A DNA stretch of 64,000 nucleotides from Gallintestinimicrobium propionicum (GCF_025567525.1 NZ_JAOQJY010000002.1:62001-126000); one strand, 5' to 3'; positions 1 through 7,608 are shown, numbered from the stretch's first letter. Notes: generated by a model from the letters alone, not told the origin. Made by a program: numbers and translations.

Positions 1-1
1 G

Positions 2-343
2 GGAATCAGTGGCGGCAGCGGAATTCCACTGGCGACAGAGCTGCTTTCCCGGCTTCAAAAAATCGAAGAGATCGAAACGCATCTTGTATACACGAGAGGT
101 GCAGAGATTACCGCAGCGCAGGAATCGGAACTGTCGATGGGAGAAATCTGCGCGCTGGCAGACGTTGTTTATGACAATAAGGATATCGGTGCGGCGAAGT
201 TGCAGAAAGAATATATGACACAATCCGGAAGTCTCCGGATGGAGAAAGCTGTCCGGAGGACTTTTTGTGTCCTGCCGTGGCGGAGAATTTTGCACGGCAG
301 GACGTTTTTTGCCTGCACTGCCGCAGAGTGTGGTATACTATAA
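2..343 (+). pseudogene. UbiX-like flavin prenyltransferase, truncated remnant
   Basis: The frame is open from the window edge to a stop at 341-343. The first 60 or so residues look like the N-terminal half of the UbiX/PAD1 flavoprotein family: GISGGSG nucleotide-binding turn, ETHLV strand, then LADVVYD and DIGA. In intact UbiX (about 190 residues) the DIGA motif is followed by an ASGSF-type loop and the rest of the Rossmann domain. Here the sequence departs after DIGA and ends about 48 codons later, and a rho-independent terminator (269-310) lies inside the open frame. I infer a gene that lost its 3' half, with the tail being unrelated read-through. The start codon is outside the window. The family call rests on motif recognition only. 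Confidence 0.5.
269..310 (+). terminator. Rho-independent terminator
   Basis: Perfect 11-bp stem GTCCTGCCGTG (269-279) / CACGGCAGGAC (293-303) with a 13-nt loop, followed by G and six T. It closes the truncated UbiX-like gene and separates it from the esterase. Confidence 0.85.
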
Positions 344-397
344 AAAATGGACAGGAAAATGGGCTGCAAAAGTCATCCTGGAAAGGAGGAATATAGT

Positions 398-1153
398 ATG
401 AAAGAGTTTCATATCACAGACGACGGTATTCAGCTGCATGCAAAGCTGGACATGCCGGAGGAAAAAGAAAAGTGCCCGCTGGTTATCGTGTTTCATGGTT
501 TAACCGGCAATATGGAGGAACGGCACATCACTGCTGTTTCCAGCGCAATGAATGAAATCGGATTTGCGACACTGCGCGTCGAACTGTACGGACATGGAAA
601 AAGCGGTGGTGCCTTTGAACAGCATAATCTGATGAAGTGGATTAACAATGCCATGACTGTGACGGATTATGCAAAGACGCTGGATTTTGTGACAGACCTT
701 TATATCTGCGGACATTCCCAAGGCGGACTGCTTACAATGCTGGCAGCAGGAATGCGGGCGGATGATTTTAAGGCAGCGATTCCGCTGTCTCCTGCAATTG
801 TAATCCCGGATGGTGCGAGAAAAGGAAATCTGCTTGGTCAGCCCTTTGATCCGGAGCATGTTCCTGATATGCTGGAATGGGGAGACCGGCATCTGAGCGG
901 CAATTATATCCGCACAGCACAGCTTCTGGATGTAGACGAGGCGATCCGCAAATATGAAAAGCCGGTGCTTTTGGTTCATGGAGATGCAGATGAGGCAGTT
1001 CCTATAGAATATTCCATTGATGCAGCGAAAAAATATAAAAATGCGGAGCTGGTACAGATTCCCGGAGACACACACTGCTACGATGAACATCTTGATCAAG
1101 TGACTGCAGCGGTGAAGAAATTTCTCGGCGAGATGGAGAACAGGGAAGGGTGA
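398..1153 (+). CDS. Alpha/beta hydrolase, cinnamoyl/feruloyl esterase-like
   Basis: 251 residues, cytoplasmic, no signal peptide. It has the serine hydrolase fold with oxyanion turn HGLTGN (33-38), nucleophile elbow GHSQGG (Ser107), acid in HGDADEAVP (Asp198) and His226 in GDTHCYDEH. The order and the YGHGKSGG loop match the Est1E-type cinnamoyl/feruloyl esterases of rumen and gut Clostridia, which release hydroxycinnamates from plant cell-wall esters. The substrate is inferred. An upstream in-frame ATG at 347 exists, but the start at 398 has GGAAAGGAGG 8 nt before it. It is monocistronic: a terminator lies before it and a 35-bp palindrome starts 4 nt after its stop. Another acyl esterase or lipase-like role is possible. 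Confidence 0.85.
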   Translation: MKEFHITDDGIQLHAKLDMPEEKEKCPLVIVFHGLTGNMEERHITAVSSAMNEIGFATLRVELYGHGKSGGAFEQHNLMKWINNAMTVTDYAKTLDFVTDLYICGHSQGGLLTMLAAGMRADDFKAAIPLSPAIVIPDGARKGNLLGQPFDPEHVPDMLEWGDRHLSGNYIRTAQLLDVDEAIRKYEKPVLLVHGDADEAVPIEYSIDAAKKYKNAELVQIPGDTHCYDEHLDQVTAAVKKFLGEMENREG

Positions 1154-1157
1154 CATA

Positions 1158-1192
1158 ACAATAGAATGCTCGCAGAGCGTGCATTCTATTGT
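1158..1192. repeat. 35-bp palindromic repeat, copy 1
   Basis: Arms ACAATAGAATGC and GCATTCTATTGT around an 11-nt centre TCGCAGAGCGT. It is the first of three copies (others at 18963-18997 and 51672-51706). This copy lies in the opposite orientation to the other two as judged by its centre. It sits 4 nt after the esterase stop and has no T-tract, so it is not a simple intrinsic terminator. Confidence 0.85.
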
Positions 1193-1254
1193 TTGTCGGT
1201 GCAGTTGTTTTACTACAGTTATCGAGTAATTAAATATTATTCAAAATATTGTCT

Positions 1255-1287
1255 CAGCCCTTTGTTTACAAGGGGCTGAGCTTTTTG
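1255..1287 (+). terminator. Stem-loop with T-tract
   Basis: Stem AGCCCTTTGT (1256-1265) pairs with ACAAGGGGCT (1268-1277, one G-T pair), followed by GAGCTTTTT. Probable terminator of the esterase transcript. Confidence 0.6.
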
Positions 1288-1572
1288 CATCTCATGCCCC
1301 TCGTTTCTCGTGGGCTTGTTTTGAGCTCATAATACCGTTTGGACTTACGACTTTGAACTTTGTAGCATTTGGCCCCGTGTTATTTAACATGGCTGCCGGG
1401 GTGGCGGTTTCGTCCAAACGGTGCTGATTCTGCATCATATATACTACTTCCTGATGCTTGTTCGGATACAGATGAGAGTAGATGCAGAGGCCAGTCTTGA
1501 ATTGTGGTAAACGGAGTATTAAAGATAGTTTGAAATGTGCTGAACATAAGTGAAATCCAGTAACAGATTCTC

Positions 1573-1616
1573 GAAAAAAATGTGCTTAACGATGAGTTTA
1601 GCATTGTTAAGCACAT
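1573..1616 (-). terminator. Rho-independent terminator (minus strand)
   Basis: Read on the minus strand: ATGTGCTTAAC stem (1606-1616 paired with 1580-1590), extended by CAT/ATG pairs, followed by seven T (1574-1580). It ends the leftward transcript carrying the truncated membrane protein and the TnpW group. Confidence 0.75.
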
Positions 1617-1666
1617 CTTTGTTAATCTGTTGTTCTATCAATACGATTTCTTTTTAATTACATTTA

Positions 1667-2247
1667 TTAAGCTTCCTTCGTTTTATACTTTAAAAATCCA
1701 ACTACTGTACAAATAATTCCTGTAAGCAGACTTATACACAGGACAATTCCCCCTGCACCATACACATCATCAAGACATCCATGCATCACAAGAAAAAGAG
1801 GTGTCGCATAAATAAATATTGCGCTCATTCCCATTAAGAACATCCTAAGAATCACAGGCATTCCCCAACAAACTGCCGATACAATCACAGTTGCAAAAGA
1901 AGTATTATAATTAGCTGATATGACCAATGTAATTGCACACAAAAGGAAAAGTCCTTGCAGTCCAAATAATAATAGTCTAACTAAGTATTGAGGGAAATTC
2001 ACTTGATATACAGCCCGCAACATCTTCTCTCCAAGTACTATCCCCGTCATGTTGGTAAAGCCATCCATTCCGTAAACCAAGTTGCACAAAATAAAATCCA
2101 GCAGAACAATTCCAATAAAGACAGTAGCAGTCAATAAAAATGCTGCAAAAACCTTTGCATAAACATCTTTCCGCCGCCCCTCCTCTAAGGAAATTGCAAA
2201 AGCATTTCTGCCTCTGCAACTCCCAACATATAAAAGAAGATACTGTG
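1667..2247 (-). pseudogene. 5'-truncated ABC-2-type membrane permease
   Basis: The minus-strand frame opens straight after the stop of the upstream DUF3847-like gene and runs about 190 codons with no good start (only a TTG at 2134). The readable part begins with SCRGRNAF and LEEGRRKDVYAK, a soluble segment I associate with ABC-2 permeases. It is followed by four or five hydrophobic segments, ending KYKTKEA. The N-terminal membrane segments expected ahead of such a motif are missing, and the frame abuts the neighbouring gene. This suggests a deletion that removed its 5' half. The ABC-2 assignment is by pattern only. It lies in the leftward TnpW transcript and is closed by the terminator at 1573-1616. 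Confidence 0.5.
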
Positions 2248-2475
2248 TTAATCATTCTCAGTACCTTCCATTTCACTGCCCGTATCCGGGCACTTTTCCA
2301 TTGCTCTGGTAAAATATTTTCCATTTCGTTCCTGCTGATTTAGAAAATTCAAAAGACGCATCACATCTTCCTCCACTAGCGGACGATCCAGTACCTTTTC
2401 CACGGTTCCTCCAATCTGGCACAGCAGATGAGTGCGTTTCTTGCGTTCCTCAATACTTCTCTGTGTTCTAACCAT
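2248..2475 (-). CDS. Small DUF3847-like mobile-element protein
   Basis: 75 residues, basic and helical (RTQRSIEERKKRTH, then VMRLLNFLNQQERN). It resembles the small DUF3847-type proteins that sit beside mobilisation genes in Clostridia conjugative elements; their function is unknown. I chose the ATG at 2475 because AAAGGAGG precedes it by about 10 nt, although the frame is open further upstream. It follows TnpW in the same direction with a short overlap of reading regions, and its stop is directly joined to the truncated permease frame. Confidence 0.6.
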   Translation of the reverse strand: MVRTQRSIEERKKRTHLLCQIGGTVEKVLDRPLVEEDVMRLLNFLNQQERNGKYFTRAMEKCPDTGSEMEGTEND

Positions 2476-2491
2476 AAGATTGTTCCTCCTT

Positions 2492-2686
2492 TTAAACTGC
2501 TTCTGCTTCATCAGTAGCTGATGAAATTTCATCTGTAAGTGCCACTGTACCCATCAGGTGCAGCAGCTTATCTGCTACGGTATCCGTTGTGTCTTCTGCA
2601 AAATGCACATTGACATGATAGGTGGTTTTTCCAATCCTTTTTGTAAAAGTGCTGGTATACTTTTCCCCATTCTGTTTCTTTTCCAT
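2492..2686 (-). CDS. tnpW: TnpW-like transposon-encoded protein
   Basis: 64 residues. The core YTSTFTKRIGKTTYHVNVHF followed by DTVADKLLHLM is the pattern of the TnpW family found in Tn4451-like mobilisable transposons and related Clostridia elements. Its exact role is not established. The ATG at 2686 has GGAGG 7 nt upstream on the minus strand; an ATG seven codons earlier is less likely. With TnpV (7231-7608) and a serine recombinase fragment (14.8 kb) it points to a Tn4451-type element that once occupied this region. Confidence 0.75.
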   Translation of the reverse strand: MEKKQNGEKYTSTFTKRIGKTTYHVNVHFAEDTTDTVADKLLHLMGTVALTDEISSATDEAEAV

Positions 2687-2714
2687 AAAAAATCCTCCAT
2701 ACTTCAATAAGTAA

Positions 2715-2743
2715 TTGATAATCGAACGTTTGTTTGCTATAAT
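2715..2743 (+). promoter_or_regulatory. Sigma-A promoter overlapping a LexA-like box
   Basis: TTGATA (2715-2720), 17-nt spacer, TATAAT (2738-2743). The spacer holds CGAACGTTTGTTTG (2723-2736), close to the Firmicute SOS box CGAAC-N4-GTTCG with one base off in the right half. The first recognisable gene downstream is the pseudogene at 2927, so the original SOS-controlled gene may be gone. Confidence 0.55.
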
Positions 2744-2926
2744 AAATGCATAGCAGTTGGGGCACGAATGGAAATGTAAATCGTTCCTTTTTTCATTTTC
2801 CGTTTTCTTCTTTCTTGAATTTGAGTAATCTGTTTTAACTAGAGCAATTACCCCTTCATCTAAAGGAGAAAATTCCGATGCAAAACGGAACTGTTTTGAA
2901 AAGATTTTTTGAAAAAGGATTTTTAT

Positions 2927-3370
2927 ATGGAGAGCAGAGAAGATTTTTATTTTGATGATTCGGATAATCCGGGATCAGATGATACGATAGAAAAAGAAGA
3001 ACATTATAAATGGACGATTGCACTGGAAGAGGAAATTAAAGAAGATGCTGTCATCCCGGAAGAGGATTTACTGGAACAGGCAGAACCTGAGGTTGCCGAA
3101 CGGCTGATATTAAAAAGAGACCTGCGAAAAGCTGCCATTGCAAGAATGGAAGCTGCTGCCAGAACACAGGGGGATTTTGAAGATGTCATTGACGCATAGA
3201 TAAAGAGAACAAAAACTGTGAAAGACGTGAGCGTTATCACGAGGTCTGCAATTTTAAGGAAGATTCATAAAAAACTGATTCCGATTTTGCAGTATAAATG
3301 TGATAACGGACTGTCAACAACTATGAAAGAACGCAACTTTTTAGAAAGACATTGCAGTACGGATGGATAG
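2927..3370 (+). pseudogene. Conjugative-element sigma-70-like/helix-turn-helix regulator, frameshifted and deleted
   Basis: An acidic 90-residue frame (2927-3199) ends at a TAG. Shifting frame just before that stop continues with DKENKNCERRERYHEV. A third segment (about 3216-3370) reads ITRSAILRKIHKKLIPIL and ends KERNFLERHCSTDG. The order acidic N-terminus, RRERYHE, then RKIHKKL-P-L with an ER-FLER tail is what I recall from sigma-70-like or HTH proteins of Clostridia conjugative transposons. The middle (about 60-80 codons) is missing. I therefore read one decayed gene rather than a real 90-residue protein. The ATG at 2927 has AAAGGA upstream. Confidence 0.5.
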
Positions 3371-3460
3371 ATGACATGATTGCCTTGTAATCGAATTTTA
3401 CTTATAGCAATTACTCACAATAAAAATAGACATTTATGACGAAACAGAGGCATCAGAAAT

Positions 3461-4365
3461 ATGGATAACATTTTTAAACGCACCAGTGCTCACTGGGTAC
3501 GTTATGATAAATATGAATGGAAAGAATCGACTGACGGCGTTTTGTACCTTACTCCGGCAAAAGAAGCCGTAATGTCACTTTACAATCCCATCAAGGAGTA
3601 TGAGGAACTGGTACTGACCGCTCTTGGAATTGGTCTTGATGTTATGCAGAAAAAGCTTCTATGGAAGAACTAAAACAGAGGATTCAAAATTTTGCAGAAC
3701 ACTTTGGACTTCTGGGACTGATGACCGCACTTCCAACCACACCGGAATTTATCACCTATGATGCGGTGTATCTTCCAAAGAATCATTTCATCAGGCAGGA
3801 AACACTTTCTACGGAAGATTACCTCGCCTACTTCTTTCCTTTTGACAAGATCTCTTTTGTAAAAAAAGGTCGGGAATCTATGTGGAATACAGATAGCCAG
3901 GAAATGTTTGCGGTAATTATGACTTTACAAGATAAGCCACAAGCAGTGCTTATGAGCTTTCAAAAGGAATATGCTGAAAGCTATGAATGGATTACCACGG
4001 TATTCTCTGACTGGGCTTTTACCTTTGTTACCAGCTTTCTGTATTATCAAGATTATGATGCGTTGGAGGAAGCAGAACGTAATGTGTACCGAAAAGGAAT
4101 GGAATGTTTCGGCGGCATTGCACCGACCTACCATATAGAACTACTGGATAAGCCCACTATTGTATGGGATTTCCATTCTCTTTTACTTGCCATTCAGATG
4201 ATGTTTTCCTTTATGATAACGGATGAAAACTCTACGCTGAAACTGTGCAAGCACTGTGGAAAGATATTTGTAGCCAGCCGCTCCAATGTGCAGTTCTGTT
4301 CTCCGCAATGTAAAAATCAGTATAATGTATATAAGTGTCGGGCGAAAAAGGAGGATTTCGAATGA
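3461..4365 (+). pseudogene. Zinc-ribbon mobile-element protein (DUF6076-like), split by a frameshift
   Basis: Two overlapping frames together make one protein. Frame 1 (3461-3673) codes MDNIFKRTSAHWVRY up to LDVMQKK. Frame 2 (3661-4365, 234 residues) carries on with MEELKQRIQNF and ends with a zinc-binding motif CKHCGKIFVASRSNVQFCSPQC. Adding one A to the AAAAA run at about 3649-3653 fuses them as MQKKASMEELKQ. The domain layout (mixed N-terminus, C-terminal CxxC...CxxxC) resembles DUF6076 proteins of Clostridia mobile elements; function unknown. Frame 2 could still be translated alone, since its ATG at 3661 is in the right place. Its TGA overlaps the ATG of the Fic gene (ATGA), showing translational coupling. 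Confidence 0.55.
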
Positions 4366-5291
4366 TCAGTGAAAAAGATGAGATAGTTTTATTTGAAAAT
4401 GGAGAATTGGCATTGGAAGTAAATGTATCTCCACAACTGGAAACCGTATGGTTGTCTTCAAACCAAATGGCACTTCTTTATGGCAGAGACGAAAAAACCA
4501 TTCGAAAGCATGTCAACAAGATTTTTGCCGATGGAGAACTGGATCGAGAGAGCAACACGCAAAAAATGCGTGTTGCTGGTGTCACTCAGCCAGTTGCTTT
4601 CTACAACCTCGATGTCATCATATCCGTCGGTTATCGTGTCAATTCAAAGCAGGGCATCGCTTTTCGTAAATGGGCAAACTCTATCCTGAAGGAATACATA
4701 ATTCAGGGATATGCTGTAAATACTAGCCGTATGAACCAACTCGGTGAGGTAATACGGATTATGAAGCGGACAGAAAACAGTCTGGATGCTAAACAGGTAC
4801 TTTCCGTAATTGAAAAATACAGTCTTGCTTTGGACTTACTGGATGATTATGATCACCAGACAATGAAACGCCCAGATGGAAACAAAACAGTCTATATATT
4901 ATCCTATGAAGAATGCAGACAAGTTATTGACAGTATGAAATTTTCGGCTGATTCCGATTTGTTTGGCAATGAAAAGGATGATTCCTTTAAGGGTAGCATC
5001 GGTAATATCTACCAGAGCTTTGCGGGGCAGGATATCTACCCGACACTGGAAGAAAAAGCAGCAAACCTTTTGTATTTCATAACAAAGAATCACAGCTTTT
5101 CCGATGGCAACAAACGAATCGCAGCAACAATGTTTCTGTATTTCCTTGATAAAAATGGCATCCTGTTTGCTGATGGAAACAAGCTGATTGACGATCATAC
5201 ACTTGTGGCACTGACGATTATGATTGCAGAATCAAAACCAGATGAAAAAGAAATGATGATAAGCCTAATTATGAACTGTATTTGCGGATAG
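4362..5291 (+). CDS. RhuM-Fic protein (virulence RhuM-like N-domain, Fic C-domain)
   Basis: 309 residues. The N-terminal part (about 1-120) has the RhuM signature: WLSSNQMALLYGRDEKTIRKH, then VTQPVAFYNLDVIISVGYRV and FRKWANSILKEY. The C-terminal part holds a complete Fic core, HSFSDGNKR (244-252), matching HxFx(D/E)GNxR, so AMP- or nucleotidyl-transfer activity is plausible. RhuM-Fic fusions are usual on bacterial mobile elements, and a toxin or host-modification role is inferred. Translation starts at the ATG overlapping the previous stop (4362-4365), behind AAAGGAGG. A terminator follows at 5334. No separate antitoxin gene is evident next to it. Confidence 0.85.
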   Translation: MISEKDEIVLFENGELALEVNVSPQLETVWLSSNQMALLYGRDEKTIRKHVNKIFADGELDRESNTQKMRVAGVTQPVAFYNLDVIISVGYRVNSKQGIAFRKWANSILKEYIIQGYAVNTSRMNQLGEVIRIMKRTENSLDAKQVLSVIEKYSLALDLLDDYDHQTMKRPDGNKTVYILSYEECRQVIDSMKFSADSDLFGNEKDDSFKGSIGNIYQSFAGQDIYPTLEEKAANLLYFITKNHSFSDGNKRIAATMFLYFLDKNGILFADGNKLIDDHTLVALTIMIAESKPDEKEMMISLIMNCICG

Positions 5292-5333
5292 GCTGGAGCC
5301 TTGGTAGCTGATGCATTCATGGCATAATGATAT

Positions 5334-5366
5334 GGACAGGGCATTGATTGAGCCCTGTCCTTCTTA
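5334..5366 (+). terminator. Rho-independent terminator
   Basis: Perfect 9-bp stem GGACAGGGC (5334-5342) / GCCCTGTCC (5352-5360) with 9-nt loop and TTCTT tail. Closes the zinc-finger/Fic pair. Confidence 0.75.
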
Positions 5367-5370
5367 TATG

Positions 5371-5399
5371 TTGTATCACTTTTTAAACAGTGCTACAAT
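5371..5399 (+). promoter_or_regulatory. Sigma-A promoter for nitrilase-like gene
   Basis: TTGTAT (5371-5376), 17-nt spacer, TACAAT (5394-5399). It lies 33 nt before the start codon and just after the terminator of the Fic gene. Confidence 0.6.
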
Positions 5400-5431
5400 A
5401 AAGAAAATTAGAATTTGATGGAGGAAATAGA

Positions 5432-6274
5432 ATGACTTTCAAAGTAGCAATTTTGCAAGCTCGGTCAGAGAATGCTAATATCAGTAAAAACGTAGATATA
5501 ATACATCATGCTATGAAAAAAGCATCAATAAATAACGCAGATATTCTTTTGCTTCCAGAGTGTTTTATTACTGGTTATGATTTGCCGATGACTTACGAAA
5601 AAAGCATATCCGACGATAACGAAGTAATTCAAAATATATGCGCTTTGGCGAAAGAGTATCATATGGGCGTGGTTTTGACTTCTTTTACGAAAGGAGAACG
5701 GAAACCTCAAAATACTGCATTTGTTATTAGTAAGCAAGGAAATATATTGATGAAATATTCAAAAGTGCATACTTGTGATTTTGCAGATGAAAAAGAAGTC
5801 GAAGAAGGAAAAGAATTTAAGGTATGTAATTTTGATGGGGTCAAAATCGGAATTATGATTTGCTATGACCGAGAGTATCCCGAAAGTGCGAGAATTCTTA
5901 TGATGAAAGGTGCGGAAATTATCCTCGTTCCCAACGATTGCGGTTCTATGAAACCAAGATTGCAGGCGTTATCCACAAGAGCATATGAGAATATGGTGGG
6001 CATCGCAATGGCGAATCCCAATGGGGTCAATGCGGGATGTTCGTGTGCGTACAGTCCTATATGTTGGGATGAAAATGGTGAATGTGTTGATAATACCATT
6101 TTGGTGGCTGATGACTGTTCCGAAGGTATCTTTTATGCAGAGTTCGATATGGATAAGATAAGAGAATACCGAGGCAGAGAAATGATGGGTAATACATTTA
6201 GAAAAGTGGGAGCCTATGCTGAATTGTTAAATCCTGCGATTCACGAACCATTTATACGAGAAGGTCAGGAATAA
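5432..6274 (+). CDS. Carbon-nitrogen hydrolase (nitrilase superfamily)
   Basis: 280 residues, the usual length of the family. The catalytic triad is visible: Glu43 in LLPECF, Lys111 in YSKVHTC and Cys144 in MICYDREYPE. The superfamily hydrolyses amides, nitriles or carbamoyl compounds; the substrate here cannot be told. The C-terminal VNAGCSCAYSPICWDENGEC region is rich in cysteine compared with relatives. The ATG at 5432 is preceded by GATGGAGGAAATAGA. The gene has its own promoter and sits as cargo between mobile-element genes. Base composition is AT-rich like its neighbours, unlike the glycan cluster. Confidence 0.88.
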   Translation: MTFKVAILQARSENANISKNVDIIHHAMKKASINNADILLLPECFITGYDLPMTYEKSISDDNEVIQNICALAKEYHMGVVLTSFTKGERKPQNTAFVISKQGNILMKYSKVHTCDFADEKEVEEGKEFKVCNFDGVKIGIMICYDREYPESARILMMKGAEIILVPNDCGSMKPRLQALSTRAYENMVGIAMANPNGVNAGCSCAYSPICWDENGECVDNTILVADDCSEGIFYAEFDMDKIREYRGREMMGNTFRKVGAYAELLNPAIHEPFIREGQE

Positions 6275-6366
6275 AACAGAAACTTTCAGTTTACAGCTTC
6301 AGGAACAGGGCAAACAGCAGTCTCACAAAAAGAAATCCTTTGACAGAGACAGGTAACTTCGGCAAA

Positions 6367-6403
6367 GAAAAACCGCCGCTATGGCTTTACCCATACACGG
6401 CGG
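6367..6403 (-). terminator. Rho-independent terminator (minus strand)
   Basis: On the minus strand CCGCCG-TATGG pairs with CCATA-CGGCGG across a small internal loop, followed by five T (6368-6372). It ends the XRE/membrane-protein transcript. Confidence 0.65.
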
Positions 6404-6451
6404 AGTACATAGTTTTAGGACAGCATTTACTGCTTCTTTATAAAAAACTCT

Positions 6452-6661
6452 TCACTTTTCGCTATCTACAAATTCAAACAATTCTTCGACAGCCACATTG
6501 AATATTTTCGCTATATCCATAGCTAACTTTAAAGAAGGATTATATCTGCCATTTTCAAGGTGAACAATAGTTTCTCTCCTTGCACCAACCATCTCAGCGA
6601 GTTCACTTTGCTTATATCCTGCCTTCTCTCGGTATTCTTTGATTTTTGTAATGAGAGCCAT
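6452..6661 (-). CDS. XRE-family transcriptional regulator
   Basis: 69 residues, nearly all helix-turn-helix: ITKIKEYREKAGYKQSELAEMV, recognition helix GARRETIVHLENG, then LAMDIAKIFNVAVEELFEF. This is the compact single-domain regulator type (YgzD/Cro-like). The ATG at 6661 follows AGGGGGTG on the minus strand; the longer frame to 6691 lacks a site. It follows the membrane protein gene by 1 nt in the same operon. The promoter of the pair (7125-7153) is covered by an inverted repeat, so autorepression is the likely mode. Confidence 0.85.
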   Translation of the reverse strand: MALITKIKEYREKAGYKQSELAEMVGARRETIVHLENGRYNPSLKLAMDIAKIFNVAVEELFEFVDSEK

Positions 6662-6662
6662 A

Positions 6663-7079
6663 TTACACCCCCTTGCTATCCATAACCACAAATATCACTG
6701 TTCGAATAATAGATAAAACCAAAATTGACAAAACAATCGTCCACCCAATAAATCCTGTACTGACGGCATTTGCTTGACCGAGAATGGCAGCACCAAAAGC
6801 AACTACAACCATTACACCAACAAATAATTTTAAGCAAATTGAGTCACATCGTTTCAAGTTTTGTTCTGCCATTTCGTCAACGCCTTCTTTCTTGTAATTC
6901 TTAATTCTCACATACTGAAACAAGAAAAAAGCAATGAGAACACCGCCAAGTGCATACTGTGCTGTTAAATACCAGTCTTCCCAATCGGTTCTTGCCCACA
7001 TCCAATAGTAGGATGTAAGAATGATGGCATAAACAATTTTAGTTCCGACAATTTCTTTTAAAGATACTTTTTTATTCAT
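6663..7079 (-). CDS. Four-helix membrane protein paired with XRE regulator
   Basis: 138 residues with four hydrophobic segments (about 15-30, 42-57, 85-103 and 112-132) and a charged cytoplasmic loop (RIKNYKKEGVDEMAEQNLKR). Small four-helix membrane proteins encoded directly upstream of a compact XRE regulator are common in Firmicutes (DUF2178/DUF6442/DUF6773-type); their function is not established. The start at 7079 lies about 45 nt from the promoter -10. I do not assign a substrate or activity. Confidence 0.7.
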   Translation of the reverse strand: MNKKVSLKEIVGTKIVYAIILTSYYWMWARTDWEDWYLTAQYALGGVLIAFFLFQYVRIKNYKKEGVDEMAEQNLKRCDSICLKLFVGVMVVVAFGAAILGQANAVSTGFIGWTIVLSILVLSIIRTVIFVVMDSKGV

Positions 7080-7118
7080 ATTAGGTTCCTCTCGTGTTAT
7101 ATATTTCGCACTTACGAT

Positions 7119-7177
7119 GTTATAAATATATCACCTCGACTTATGAATGTCAATAGAGTAAGTGAAATATTTATAAC
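7119..7177 (-). promoter_or_regulatory. Promoter with overlapping operator for membrane protein/XRE operon
   Basis: On the minus strand: TTGACA (7148-7153), 17-nt spacer, TATATT (7125-7130). An inverted repeat GTTATAAATATATCAC (7119-7134) / GTGAAATATTTATAAC (7162-7177) with 15 of 16 positions matching brackets the promoter; the left arm covers the -10. A second pair, CACTTAC (7109-7115) / GTAAGTG (7158-7164), overlaps it. This is a strong candidate operator for the XRE protein. Confidence 0.7.
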
Positions 7178-7192
7178 TTTCCTGTTTTCCTA

Positions 7193-7232
7193 AAGGCAAA
7201 GCGGCAGAGATTGCTCCCTGCCGCTTTGCCTT
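7193..7232 (-). terminator. Strong hairpin after tnpV
   Basis: Perfect 15-bp stem AAGGCAAAGCGGCAG (7193-7207) / CTGCCGCTTTGCCTT (7218-7232), loop 10 nt. It overlaps the tnpV stop codon; only a short T-run follows on the minus strand. Confidence 0.65.
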
Positions 7233-7608
7233 ATGCGTAAATGATTTCCGTGTTCACAATCTCCACAGCACAAGCTCGAATGTTATTCATTCTTCCAATC
7301 CATTCAAAAGCATTTTCAGCTTTTAACTGCTCTGTTACACCCTGCGCCTGTTTCATTTGTTCGATAAGTGTTTCTAAACGTTCCTGTGCTTGTTCGTTAA
7401 TGTCAACGAGATAGCTGTTCAATTTACCACTTATCAGGAGCGTTGTATAGGTAACATTTTTATATTCTTTTAGATAGCGTTTGTGGCGCTGTCCCCAAAT
7501 GCCAATAGGTCTTTCTTCTTCGGCTGATAAGGTAAGACAAGGGATATAATAATCTCCTTGCAGTTCATACCATAAACCATTGCTTTCATCTAAAATGTAC
7601 TTGTCCAT
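7231..7608 (-). CDS. tnpV: TnpV-like transposon-encoded protein
   Basis: 125 residues with the full TnpV pattern: a GDYYIPCLTL strand, ERPIGIWGQRHKRYLKEY, YTTLLISGKLNSYLVDI, and a C-terminal helical part with EWIGRMNNIRACAVEIV. TnpV proteins belong to Tn4451-like mobilisable transposons and are thought to be small DNA-binding or excision-associated proteins; biochemical proof is lacking to my knowledge. The gene looks intact. Its stop codon lies in a strong hairpin. It reads leftward like tnpW. Confidence 0.85.
   Translation of the reverse strand: MDKYILDESNGLWYELQGDYYIPCLTLSAEEERPIGIWGQRHKRYLKEYKNVTYTTLLISGKLNSYLVDINEQAQERLETLIEQMKQAQGVTEQLKAENAFEWIGRMNNIRACAVEIVNTEIIYA

Larger units (their letters stand above)
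1198..1660. other. Intergenic, no gene supported
   Basis: No convincing coding frame. Besides the stem-loops at 1255-1287 and 1573-1616 it holds an 11-bp inverted repeat, ACCGTTTGGAC (1334-1344) / GTCCAAACGGT (1412-1422), with a smaller GC-rich hairpin nested between. It marks the left margin of the mobile-element region. Confidence 0.6.

Noticed and set aside
1158..1192. 35-bp palindrome as an intrinsic terminator
   Set aside because: No T-tract follows any of the three copies on either strand.
1380..1616. 78-codon minus-strand frame
   Set aside because: No ribosome binding site or recognisable motif, and it runs through a terminator hairpin and an inverted repeat.
3640..3665. Programmed -1 frameshifting at the A-run
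   Set aside because: The heptamer reads G AAA AAG rather than the efficient A AAA AAG, and no stimulatory structure is evident; a simple one-base loss is more economical.
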